Notes under the pieces: generated by a model | What the model was told of the DNA's origin: nothing | The model's database searches: none | What the model saw: only the letters and a program-made list of their open reading frames with translations | Shown: piece after piece, positions 42,639-50,357 of the stretch | How positions within the stretch are numbered: the stretch's first letter is position 1 | Layout of the letters: the number at the start of each line of letters is the position of its first letter | Assembly: GCF_004348685.1 (NCBI RefSeq) | Contig: NZ_SMKO01000007.1 | Span: 1-64,000 of the forward strand | Direction of reading: 5' to 3' | Length of the DNA: 64,000 nt | From: Nonomuraea deserti | GTDB lineage: Bacteria; Actinomycetota; Actinomycetes; Streptosporangiales; Streptosporangiaceae | Translations under genes and position numbers: made by a program

Positions 42639-43235
42639 TCAGGCGCCGGTGGCTCCGCCGTCGGGCGAACCGCCGCCGGCGTCGGTCCTGCCGCCCAGGC
42701 TGTGCCGGACCCTGCTTCGGGCCCGGTGCAGCTGGGACTTCATCGCGGCGTTGCTCAAGCCGAGCGTCTCCGCGACCCGTCGCCCCGGATAACCGAGGAC
42801 ATCCCGCATGATCAGTACTCTGCGCTGAAGGTCCGGCAGCTCCCTGATCGCTTGTGCGACGAGCTCGGCCTCCAGCCGCCGGATGACCTCGTCCTCGGCC
42901 GACGTCGCCAGGCCGGCACCGGCCTCGTCATAGCGGTCGAGAAGCAGCCGGGCACGGCGCAGGCATTCGTTCCGGACGATCCTGAACATCCACGATGCCA
43001 GCGCCCCGGTGGCGCGCAGCGAGCCGATCCTGCGATAGAGGGTGATCAGCGCTTCCTGCGCGGCGTCCTCCGCATCCTGCGGGTTCGCGCAGAGGTGCTG
43101 CGCGAAACGTCGCACGTGAGAATGGGCACCGTCGACCACGGCAGTGATCGACTCGCGATCGCCGGCCTGGGCGGCCTCGATCAGCAGCGGGCCCGGGGGA
43201 TCGGGATGGGGCTTGCCCCGGACCCCTCTGCTCAA
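42639..43235 (-). CDS. ECF-type RNA polymerase sigma factor
   Basis: 198 residues. Region 2: DAEDAAQEALITLYRRIGSLRATGALASWMFRIVRNECLRRARLL; region 4: AIRELPDLQRRVLIMRDVLGYPGRRVAETLGLSNAAMKSQLHRARSRVRHSL. The only reasonable start is a TTG 14 bases after the methyltransferase stop, right behind GGGGAG, implying coupled translation. No anti-sigma gene is adjacent. Whether it reads the GTAAC-type promoters of the polysaccharide locus is unknown. Confidence 0.8.
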   Translation of the reverse strand: MSRGVRGKPHPDPPGPLLIEAAQAGDRESITAVVDGAHSHVRRFAQHLCANPQDAEDAAQEALITLYRRIGSLRATGALASWMFRIVRNECLRRARLLLDRYDEAGAGLATSAEDEVIRRLEAELVAQAIRELPDLQRRVLIMRDVLGYPGRRVAETLGLSNAAMKSQLHRARSRVRHSLGGRTDAGGGSPDGGATGA

Positions 43236-43249
43236 CTCCCCTGCAGGCC

Positions 43250-44017
43250 CTACCGGTCCTGCGGGAGGCGGTAGACGGACACGTGAGAGCGTGACTCCGC
43301 GGTGAAGTCGGCTCCGGCCCAGTCGGCGTGCCTGGTCTCCAGCTCGAACCCGGCCAGCTGCGCCATGAGATCGAGCTCGGCCGGCCAGATGTAGCGGTGC
43401 GGGCTGCGGAACAGCTTGGCCTGCTTGCTCTCGTCGAACGTGAAGTGGTGCGACACGACCAGCTGGCGCAGCACGTCGTAGGTGTCCAAGCCGATGTAGC
43501 CGGGGTCGGCGGTGATGACCGTCGCCTGCTGGCCCGGTGGCAGCTTGCGCAGCTCGGGCACCCACAACTCGATCACGAACCGGCCGCCGGGCTCGAGATG
43601 GCGGGCGGCGTTGCGGAAGCACGCGACCTGTTCGGCCTGGGTGAGCAGGTTGGAGATCGTGTTGAAGACGAGGTAGACGAGAGAGTACGGCCCGGGGGCC
43701 GAAGCGGTCGCCATGTCGCCGGTGATCACCGGGATCGTCGCTTCGTCCACCTTCGTACGCAGCTGCTCGATCATCGGCCTGGACAGCTCGATGCCGGTGA
43801 CCGGCACCCCACGCTCGGCGAGCGGCACGGCCACGCGGCCGGTCCCGATGGCGAACTCGAGCGCCCGCCCGCCGCCCGCGAGCTCGGCGAGGCGGTCCAC
43901 GGTCGGCTCCAGCACCTCGGATGCGAACATGCCGGTGCCCGGCGTGTCATAGCTCTGGGCGGCCTCCGCGTCCCAGATGCGCTCCTGGGCGTGCTGCGGC
44001 TCGCCGGACCCCGTCAT
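43250..44017 (-). CDS. Class I SAM-dependent methyltransferase
   Basis: 255 residues. ALEFAIGTGRVAVPLAERGVPVTGIELSRPMIEQL is the SAM-binding motif I, VITGDMATASAPGPYSLVYLVFNTISNLL motif II region, HLEPGGRFVIELWVPEL motif III. Small-molecule methyltransferase, target unknown. It is transcribed ahead of the sigma factor. Confidence 0.85.
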   Translation of the reverse strand: MTGSGEPQHAQERIWDAEAAQSYDTPGTGMFASEVLEPTVDRLAELAGGGRALEFAIGTGRVAVPLAERGVPVTGIELSRPMIEQLRTKVDEATIPVITGDMATASAPGPYSLVYLVFNTISNLLTQAEQVACFRNAARHLEPGGRFVIELWVPELRKLPPGQQATVITADPGYIGLDTYDVLRQLVVSHHFTFDESKQAKLFRSPHRYIWPAELDLMAQLAGFELETRHADWAGADFTAESRSHVSVYRLPQDR

Positions 44018-44236
44018 GCCGGACGCCCCATCCGCCGCCGGACCCGCCGGACGCGGTCTTCGGCACGGCCCGGCCGCGCCTTCTCCTGCGAAGTCCTCCG
44101 CCTCATCGTTCGCCTTCCGTGACGGTGCTCTCGGGCTCTTGGGCGATCAACAGTAGGCAGCGCGCGGGCCCGGCGTCGAGCGAGTTTCCGCGGGGCGCGG
44201 TGTGGATCCTGGAGGCGGCCTCCCCGCGCGGAAGAT

Positions 44237-44249
44237 GTAGAGTCTCTAC
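44237..44249. promoter_or_regulatory. TetR-type operator candidate
   Basis: Perfect palindrome GTAGAGTCTCTAC, 46 bases before the TetR gene start and between it and the divergent methyltransferase gene. TACTAT at 44281-44286 is a likely -10 for the TetR gene. Confidence 0.5.
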
Positions 44250-44295
44250 TTTTGGAGCGAGCATATCTTCATATCCTGCCTACTATGCTGAGCCC

Positions 44296-44934
44296 ATGGC
44301 GGAGCAGATCGGCTTGCGGGAGCGCAAGAGGCGGCGCACGCGGCAGACCCTGATCCACACGGGGCTGCGGCTGTTCGCGGAGCGGGGATACGACCAGACC
44401 ACCGTGGCCGACATCTGCGCGGCCGCCGAGCTGTCGCCCGCCACGTTCTACAAGCACTTCCCCGCGAAAGAGGACATCGTCTTCGCCGACTATCCCGAGC
44501 GGATCGACGCCATACGGGCGCTGACCTCCGCGCCCCGCCCGGGAGAGTCACTGGAGAGCCTGCTGCGGCGGGCCTTCGCCGTGGCGCTGGAGCCCGGGCG
44601 GTGGAGCATCGATCCCGACGAGGATCTGATCGTGATCCGCACGCATCTGATCTTCGCCGTGCCGGCGCTGCGCGCGATCGCGCTGAGATGGCTCTTCGAC
44701 GTCCAGCACGAGTGGGCGAAGGCGCTAAGGGAGGCGTTCCCCGAGCTGGACGACATCACCGCGCACGCCCTCATCGGAGCCATGGTCGGAGCGCTGGCGA
44801 GCGCCGGCCGAGCCGCCATCGAGAACGGGCGGCACGGCGCCGCCCTGGTCGAGGACATCACCCGTGCCCTCGACGTCGCCATGGCCGGACTCCCCCGCCA
44901 CCCGACCCCGCGACAGGCCGGCGCGACGCCGTGA
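44296..44934 (+). CDS. TetR family transcriptional regulator
   Basis: 212 residues. HTH: RQTLIHTGLRLFAERGYDQTTVADICAAAELSPATFYKHFPAKEDIVF. The C-terminal ligand domain is of the MftR/AcrR-like type (SLESLLRRAFAVALEPGR). The ATG has no ribosome site and lies 10 bases after a -10-like hexamer, so the message may be nearly leaderless. Probably autoregulated through the palindrome just upstream; the divergent methyltransferase-sigma pair may be its target. Confidence 0.87.
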   Translation: MAEQIGLRERKRRRTRQTLIHTGLRLFAERGYDQTTVADICAAAELSPATFYKHFPAKEDIVFADYPERIDAIRALTSAPRPGESLESLLRRAFAVALEPGRWSIDPDEDLIVIRTHLIFAVPALRAIALRWLFDVQHEWAKALREAFPELDDITAHALIGAMVGALASAGRAAIENGRHGAALVEDITRALDVAMAGLPRHPTPRQAGATP

Positions 44935-44963
44935 AGGCCCGCGACCACCACCATGGGCACGCC

Positions 44964-44986
44964 GTGCTCCGAAAGTTTCGGGGCAC
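44964..44986. promoter_or_regulatory. Xylanase-type operator upstream of the CE15 esterase (main copy)
   Basis: A 23-base palindrome with one mismatched pair, centred on CCGAAAGTTTCGG. The reverse strand reads CGAAACTTTCG, which I recall as the regulatory motif of Streptomyces xylanase promoters. Imperfect copies follow at 45020-45028 (GTAACTTTC) and 45082-45091 (CGAAAATTTC), the last just before TTGACA (45101-45106). Confidence 0.6.
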
Positions 44987-45220
44987 GACGACGACCGGGC
45001 GTGAGCCCTCCCAACTCCCGTAACTTTCATCCTCCTGCCACCGGTAGCGCCTGGTCACCGAGGCAACGCCGTCGCATGTCCCGAAAATTTCTATGATTAA
45101 TTGACATATTTCGGCGCGCTTCTCACACTGATCAGCGGCTGGCACGCGCGGTGAACACGCCCGTGCCGTCGATCGATCGGCGATCGTCGCCTGCACCCCC
45201 CGCCCGGAAGGAGAGCCTCA

Positions 45221-47467
45221 GTGATCAGGAGCTCGGGCCGCTCAACGATCCGAACAGCGGCCGCCGTGCTGGTGGCAGCGGCACTCTGGGGCGCTGGAGC
45301 GGAAACGGCGGCGCTCGCCGAATCCCCCGGGACGCTGGCCAAGGCCCCCGCGACGCTCGCCGGCACCCGGGCGGCGCTCGCCGAGGCCCCGGCGGCGCCC
45401 TTCGCGGCCGGCGTCGAGGACGAAGGCGCCGACTGCGCGGTGACCGGCCTGCCCGACGAAGGATCGCTGCCGTCCAACTCCCGGCTTCCCGACCCCTTCA
45501 GGAAGCTGGACGGCACGCGCATCACCACCAGGTCCGACTGGCGGTGCCGGCGGGCGGAGATCAAGGAGCTGGCGGAGAGGTTCGTCTACGGCGAGAAGCC
45601 CGCGAAGCCGCCGAGCGTCACGGGCACGGTCTCCAGCACCGGCATCACGGTGAACGTCAACCACAACGGCAGGAGCGCCGGCTTCTCGGCGAGCGTCTCG
45701 CTGCCGAGCGGTTCGGGGCCGTTCCCCGCGGTCGTGGTCCTGGGAGGGTTCGGCGCCGACACGGCGGCCATCAGAGCCGCGGGGGCGGCGGTCATCAACT
45801 ACGACCCCTACGCGGTCGGCAGGGAGGGCACGCCGCGCAACAACAAGCAAGGCGCGTTCTACAGCGTCTACGGCTCGTCGAGCAGCACCGGGCTGCTGGT
45901 CGCCTGGGCCTGGGGCGTGAGCCGCATCATCGACGTCATCGAGCAGTCGGGCGGCGGCATCCTCAGAGCGGACGCCACAGGCGTCACCGGCTGCTCGCGG
46001 TTCGGCAAGGGCGCCTTCGTGGTCGGCGCGTTCGACCAGCGCATCGCGTTGACCATGCCGATCGAGTCGGGCAGCGCCGGCGTGCCCATCTTCCGCGGCA
46101 TCCCAGGGGAGGGCGCCCAGAGCCTGAGCAGCGCGTACGGCGAGCAACCGTGGCTGGGCGACGCGTTCGGCTCCTTCACCGGCAGCCCGAACCGGCTGCC
46201 TGTGGACACGCACGAAGCAGTGGCCATGATCGCCCCGCGCGGGTTGTTCATCATGGACAACCCCCACATCACCAACCTGGGTCCCAGGTCGGCCAGCGTG
46301 GCGGCCCTCGGCGGCGCGGAGGTGTACAAAGCGCTCGGCGCCGGAGACAACATCACCTACTGGTCCGACGTCCAGGACGGCAGCCACTGCGCCAACCGGG
46401 CAGAATGGCGGACCCCGCTGCAGCAGCACATCCAGAAGTTCCTCCTCAAGACGGGCAACGCACCCGGCGCGATGAGGATCTCGTCCAGGGCGCAGGGCAA
46501 CCTGGCCGAGTGGCGGGACTGGCAGACACCCACCCTCGGCGACGATTCCAGCGACACCACCGCGCCGAGCACGCCGGGCGCGCCGGCCGCGTCCGGGGTG
46601 ACCGCCACCAGCGCCCGGCTGGCCTGGACCGCCTCCACCGACCAGGGCGGTTCCGGCCTGGCCGGCTACACCGTCCACCGGGAGCAGGGCGCCACCGACC
46701 CGCAACTCGGCCAGGCGACGACCAACTCGATCACCCTCACCGGCCTGACCGCGAACACCGAATACCAGGTGTACGTACGGGCGCGTGACGGCGCGGGCAA
46801 CCTGTCCGGCAACTCGCCGTCGGTCACGTTCACCACGACGGGCGGCGGTGGCGACACCTCGCCGCCGACGGCTCCGGCCGGACTGGCGGCCTCAGGAACG
46901 ACGTCCACCGGCACGAGCCTGGCCTGGACGGCCTCCACGGACGACGAAGGCGTCTCCGGCTACGACATCCTGCGCGCCCAGGGCGCGAGCGGCGGCACGT
47001 TCGCCCAGGTCGGCACCTCGGCCACGACCTCGTACAACGACACGGGCCTGACCCCCGACACCACCTACCGCTACCAGGTCAGGGCCCGGGACGCCGCGGG
47101 CAACACCTCGCCGGTCTCGAACACCGCCCAGATCACCACCCGGCCCGGCACGTCCACCGGAGGTTGCACGGCCGAGGCCACCGTCCAGACCCAGTGGGGC
47201 ACCGGGTACGTCATCCAGCCGCTCACCGTCACCAACACCGGCACCGCGACGATCACCGGCTGGACGGTCACCTTCACCCTGCCGGCCGGGCACACGCTGA
47301 CCGGCTCGTGGAACGGCACCACCACCGTCAGCGGGCAGACCGTGACCATCAGGAACGCCGGCCACAACGGCACCCTCGCCCCCGGGGCCGCCACCGGCGG
47401 CGTCGGCTTCCAGGTGAGCCGCCCGGACGGCAACACCGCGCTGCCGTCCGGATACACCTGCGCGTGA
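45221..47467 (+). CDS. Secreted CE15 glucuronoyl esterase with two FN3 domains and CBM2
   Basis: 748 residues from a GTG. Signal peptide (AAAVLVAAALWGAGAETAALA), Ala-rich linker, then the CE15 catalytic domain: nucleophile Ser in GCSRFGKGAF (about 259), Glu in PIESGSAG and His in DGSHCANR, the expected triad. Two fibronectin III domains (about 447-540 and 546-640, YTVHREQG and YDILRAQG strands) lead to a family 2 carbohydrate-binding module with terminal Cys pair (CTAEATVQTQWGTGYV to YTC). It would cut ester bonds between lignin and glucuronoxylan while bound to cellulose or xylan. Repression through the upstream palindromes is likely. Confidence 0.9.
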   Translation: MIRSSGRSTIRTAAAVLVAAALWGAGAETAALAESPGTLAKAPATLAGTRAALAEAPAAPFAAGVEDEGADCAVTGLPDEGSLPSNSRLPDPFRKLDGTRITTRSDWRCRRAEIKELAERFVYGEKPAKPPSVTGTVSSTGITVNVNHNGRSAGFSASVSLPSGSGPFPAVVVLGGFGADTAAIRAAGAAVINYDPYAVGREGTPRNNKQGAFYSVYGSSSSTGLLVAWAWGVSRIIDVIEQSGGGILRADATGVTGCSRFGKGAFVVGAFDQRIALTMPIESGSAGVPIFRGIPGEGAQSLSSAYGEQPWLGDAFGSFTGSPNRLPVDTHEAVAMIAPRGLFIMDNPHITNLGPRSASVAALGGAEVYKALGAGDNITYWSDVQDGSHCANRAEWRTPLQQHIQKFLLKTGNAPGAMRISSRAQGNLAEWRDWQTPTLGDDSSDTTAPSTPGAPAASGVTATSARLAWTASTDQGGSGLAGYTVHREQGATDPQLGQATTNSITLTGLTANTEYQVYVRARDGAGNLSGNSPSVTFTTTGGGGDTSPPTAPAGLAASGTTSTGTSLAWTASTDDEGVSGYDILRAQGASGGTFAQVGTSATTSYNDTGLTPDTTYRYQVRARDAAGNTSPVSNTAQITTRPGTSTGGCTAEATVQTQWGTGYVIQPLTVTNTGTATITGWTVTFTLPAGHTLTGSWNGTTTVSGQTVTIRNAGHNGTLAPGAATGGVGFQVSRPDGNTALPSGYTCA

Positions 47468-47475
47468 CGCCCGAG

Positions 47476-47506
47476 GCCCACCCGCTGCTCGCGGGTGTGG
47501 GTGGGC
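47476..47506. terminator. Hairpin between convergent genes
   Basis: GCCCACCCGC pairs with GCGGGTG...TGGGC across a short loop, with a bulge. It sits nine bases after the esterase stop and before the convergent thioesterase stop, so it could terminate both. Confidence 0.45.
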
Positions 47507-47532
47507 GTGCCGGCCGGAGAGTCAGCCCGACC

Positions 47533-47970
47533 TCAGCACGGCACGGACGCGCGGAGGAGAGGGCCGGCGGCCGCACGCAACTCGGCACTGAACGGCGTCG
47601 GTCTCAGCGTGGCCGGGTCCAGGTTGACGTTGACGCGGTAACCGTCGGCGTGCACCACCGCACGATCGGCCGACAACACGCGGAAGCCGTACACGCCGCT
47701 GGTGCTCCCCATGCGGTCCATCCAGAAGTGCACCAGCAGGTCCCCCGCCCCGGCGACGGGCGCGTGGTAGGTCACCTTGAACTCGCGGACGGCGAGGAAC
47801 ACGTCCTTGAACGCCGACCGGCCGGGGTCAGGGGCCCAGCCGAGCCGCTGCCAGTAGGCGCCGATCGCCCGCTCGACCAGCAGGGCATAGCGGGAGTTGT
47901 GCAACAGGCCCATGGCGTCGAGATCATCGAAGTGCACCTGGACGGGCTCGTGCACACCGGCTTCCATCAT
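47533..47970 (-). CDS. Acyl-CoA thioesterase (hotdog fold, 4-hydroxybenzoyl-CoA type)
   Basis: 145 residues. VHFDDLDAMGLLHNSRYALLVERAIGAYW is the YbgC-type motif with the catalytic Asp, and FKVTYHAPVAGAGDLLVHFWMDRMG follows. It hydrolyses an acyl-CoA. GGAGG precedes the ATG and the start overlaps the TetR stop (ATGA), so regulator and enzyme form an operon. Confidence 0.85.
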   Translation of the reverse strand: MMEAGVHEPVQVHFDDLDAMGLLHNSRYALLVERAIGAYWQRLGWAPDPGRSAFKDVFLAVREFKVTYHAPVAGAGDLLVHFWMDRMGSTSGVYGFRVLSADRAVVHADGYRVNVNLDPATLRPTPFSAELRAAAGPLLRASVPC

Positions 47971-48605
47971 GGTCGATCCTCCGGGAGAAGCTCGGGGTCG
48001 GGGCAGAGGGCACGCAGGCGCTGCAGGACGGCGCGGCGGGCGCGGACCAGGGATTCCCGGCCCTCGTACAGGCGGGAGTGGATGACGACCATCTCGCCGA
48101 GCGCGTCGATCTCGTAGGCGAGCTGGGCCGGGTCCACACCCTCGGCCAGCTCGCCCAGCGCGATCGCCTCCGCCACCTGCCGCCGGAGGAACTCCTGCCA
48201 CTCGCCCATGGCCCGGGCGACGCGGTCGCGCACCGGACCGGGACGGTCGTCGAACTCGACCTGCACGGTGAAGAAGAAGCACCCGCCGGGCAGCACGCCG
48301 TCCTCGTAGAACTTCAGGCGCGCCTCGTGCAGCGCGAACAGCCGCCGCACGCCCGCCGGAGCCCGCAGGGCGGGCGCCACCACGTGCTCGGTCCACTGTC
48401 GGGCCGCCCAGTCGACGGCGTCGAGCTGCAGGTGCTCCTTGCCCGGCCAGTGGGCGAAGAACCCGGACTTGCTGATGCCGGTGGCCGTCGCCAGCCGCCC
48501 CAGGGAGAGCCCGTCCAGCCCTTCGACGGAGGCCAGGCCCACCGCCTGCGCCAAGATCACCTCACGGCTGCGCAGTCCGCGCAGCCGCCGGCCGTCCTTC
48601 GTCAT
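47967..48605 (-). CDS. TetR family transcriptional regulator
   Basis: 212 residues. HTH region VILAQAVGLASVEGLDGLSLGRLATATGISKSGFFAHWPGKEHL; C-terminal domain of the TetR_C type with FYEDGVLPGGCFFFTVQVEFDDRPGPVRDRV. It is co-transcribed with the thioesterase and very likely controls it through the near-perfect operator 19 bases before its start; the effector may be an acyl-CoA. Confidence 0.88.
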   Translation of the reverse strand: MTKDGRRLRGLRSREVILAQAVGLASVEGLDGLSLGRLATATGISKSGFFAHWPGKEHLQLDAVDWAARQWTEHVVAPALRAPAGVRRLFALHEARLKFYEDGVLPGGCFFFTVQVEFDDRPGPVRDRVARAMGEWQEFLRRQVAEAIALGELAEGVDPAQLAYEIDALGEMVVIHSRLYEGRESLVRARRAVLQRLRALCPDPELLPEDRP

Positions 48606-48623
48606 AGTACCCAGACTACATTA

Positions 48624-48639
48624 ACGACCGATCGTTCGT
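48624..48639. promoter_or_regulatory. TetR operator
   Basis: Sixteen bases ACGACCGATCGTTCGT, a palindrome of the form ACGA-x-CGATCG-x-TCGT with one mismatched pair, 18 bases before the regulator start. Confidence 0.65.
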
Positions 48640-48765
48640 ATATCTCGCCGCGTACCCATCCCATACGTGCCTGAAGGGCGCCAGGACGGCCGGATCACGG
48701 GAGGCGTTGTCCGGAGTATCGTCCAGATCAGATACTGAGGAAACGGGACGATCCCGGAGGTCAGG

Positions 48766-49959
48766 TTGGCCCAGGAGGAGATCCACCGGCACAACGCCGG
48801 CAAGCTGCTCCGACACGTGCACCTGGGCGGCGCGGTCTCCCGCACGGCGCTGGCCGAGCGGATGAGACTGAACCGCAGCACCATCATGGCGCTGACCACC
48901 GAGCTCGCCACAGCGGGCCTGGTCCGCGAAGAGCTCCCCGCCGACACCGGCCGGGCGGGACGGCCGTCGCTGGTGGTCCGCCCCGACTCCGGCCAGGTCT
49001 ACGTGCTCGCCTTCGACGTCGCCGTGGACCGGCTGGTCGCCGCCCGCGTCGCGCTCGGCGGGATCATGCTGGACCGCAGGGAAGCCGTCCGCCCGCGCGC
49101 CGGAGCCGACCTCGACCGCGTGGTCGAGGTGCTCGCCCGGTTCGGCCGCCAGCTGCACCGTACGGCCCCTCCGGACTCCGTTTGCGTCGGCGTCGGCGCG
49201 TCCTACTGCGGCATGATCCGGCCCGGCGACGGCATGGTGCGCTTCGGACCCGACATGGGCTGGGTGGACCAGGCGTTCGGCACCGAGCTCGGCCGCCGGC
49301 TGGGCCTCGGCCTGCCCGTGTCCGTGGGCAACGAGGCACACCTCGGCGCGCTGGCCGAACAGCAACGCGGAGCGGGCGCCGGCTTCCAGAACCTGATCTA
49401 TCTCCACGGGGACGTCGGCGTGGGCGGCGGCATCATCGTGGGCGGCAAGTTGCTGGACGGCGACGGCGGCTACGGGTGCGAGCTGGGGCACATGGTGGTG
49501 AACCCGTACAACGGGCGCCCCTGCGGGTGCGGCTCACATGGTTGCCTGGAGGCGGAGGTCGGCGAGCGGGCGCTCCTCGACGCCGCGGGCCGGCCCGCCG
49601 ACCAATTCGGCCGCGACGCCGTACGAGCCGTGGTGGACGACGCCGACCGCGGCGATCCCGCAGCCCAGGAGGCGCTGCACCAGGTCGGCGACTGGCTCGG
49701 CATCGGGGTGGCCAACCTCATCAACCTCTTCAACCCCGGCATGGTCGTCTTCGGCGGCATGCTGCGCGACATGTACCCGGGGGCGGCGGCCCAGGTGCGC
49801 GCCCGCATCGCCGCCAACGTGCTGCCCGTCGCCCGCGAACGCGTGAGACTGCGCACCTCGGCGCTGGGAGACGACGCCACCCTGGTCGGCGCCGCCGAAC
49901 TCGGCTTCTCCGACCTGCTGGCCGACCCGTTGGGGGTGCTCACCCGCACGACGAGGTGA
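48766..49959 (+). CDS. ROK family transcriptional regulator
   Basis: 397 residues from a TTG with GGAGG five bases upstream. N-terminal winged helix (LLRHVHLGGAVSRTALAERMRLNRSTIMALTTELATAGLV), then an ROK sugar-kinase-like domain: VGVGASYCGMIRPGDG, GNEAHLGALAEQ, HGDVGVGGGIIVGGKL, and the zinc motif CGCGSHGCLEAE. ROK regulators respond to sugars and control their use. No sugar operon is directly attached; the inverted repeat GTATC/GATAC (48716-48735) upstream could be its own operator. Confidence 0.88.
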   Translation: MAQEEIHRHNAGKLLRHVHLGGAVSRTALAERMRLNRSTIMALTTELATAGLVREELPADTGRAGRPSLVVRPDSGQVYVLAFDVAVDRLVAARVALGGIMLDRREAVRPRAGADLDRVVEVLARFGRQLHRTAPPDSVCVGVGASYCGMIRPGDGMVRFGPDMGWVDQAFGTELGRRLGLGLPVSVGNEAHLGALAEQQRGAGAGFQNLIYLHGDVGVGGGIIVGGKLLDGDGGYGCELGHMVVNPYNGRPCGCGSHGCLEAEVGERALLDAAGRPADQFGRDAVRAVVDDADRGDPAAQEALHQVGDWLGIGVANLINLFNPGMVVFGGMLRDMYPGAAAQVRARIAANVLPVARERVRLRTSALGDDATLVGAAELGFSDLLADPLGVLTRTTR

Positions 49960-50357
49960 CGCGGTCGCACCGGCCCCCTCATCGCCCACCCATGGGAGCG
50001 CCCGCGACAGGCAGAGCCGGCAGCAGGCGGGTCGGCGAGACGCCGCGACCGTGACCCAACGATGACACCGGGCGCATGAGGCGGGGACACGGTCGGCCGA
50101 CACTGGATGGGGTTGACGGCGGGAGAGTACGGGACAGGGCTGTCGCCGGCGTGCGTGAAGCGCTTGGACCGGCTGGCCCGGCACGAGACCACCCGTCCCG
50201 GGCCGCCCGCGCAGGGTCGACGTCGGCGGCCCGGACGCCCCCGGCAACTACGGCGTCGCCCTCACCGAGCGGGGCGAGCCGAACCGGCAGGAGCTGCTGT
50301 GACCGTCCGCAGGCCGGCGAGGTGCAGCGGACGACGATCGACGTAAAGGAGAAAGGC
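49960..50357. other. Long intergenic stretch, possibly with a gene remnant
   Basis: About 400 bases. Reading frames here look non-coding by composition, except that one frame ending near 50302 reads VDVGGPDAPGNYGVALTERG..., which resembles the tail of a protein. It has no upstream continuation and may be a remnant. AAGGAG at the end serves the next gene. Confidence 0.3.

Noticed and set aside
48716-48735. GTATC/GATAC inverted repeat as the ROK operator
   Set aside because: Arms of only five bases with a ten-base spacer; too weak to call as a separate site, mentioned only with the gene.
50217-50302. Small gene ending VDVGGPDAPGNYGVALTERG...
   Set aside because: No start and no upstream continuation; at most a remnant.
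50076-50357. Longer N-terminus for the Tat/TPR protein
   Set aside because: The extra stretch has no protein-like composition and the GTG at 50358 has a proper ribosome site and gives an immediate Tat signal.
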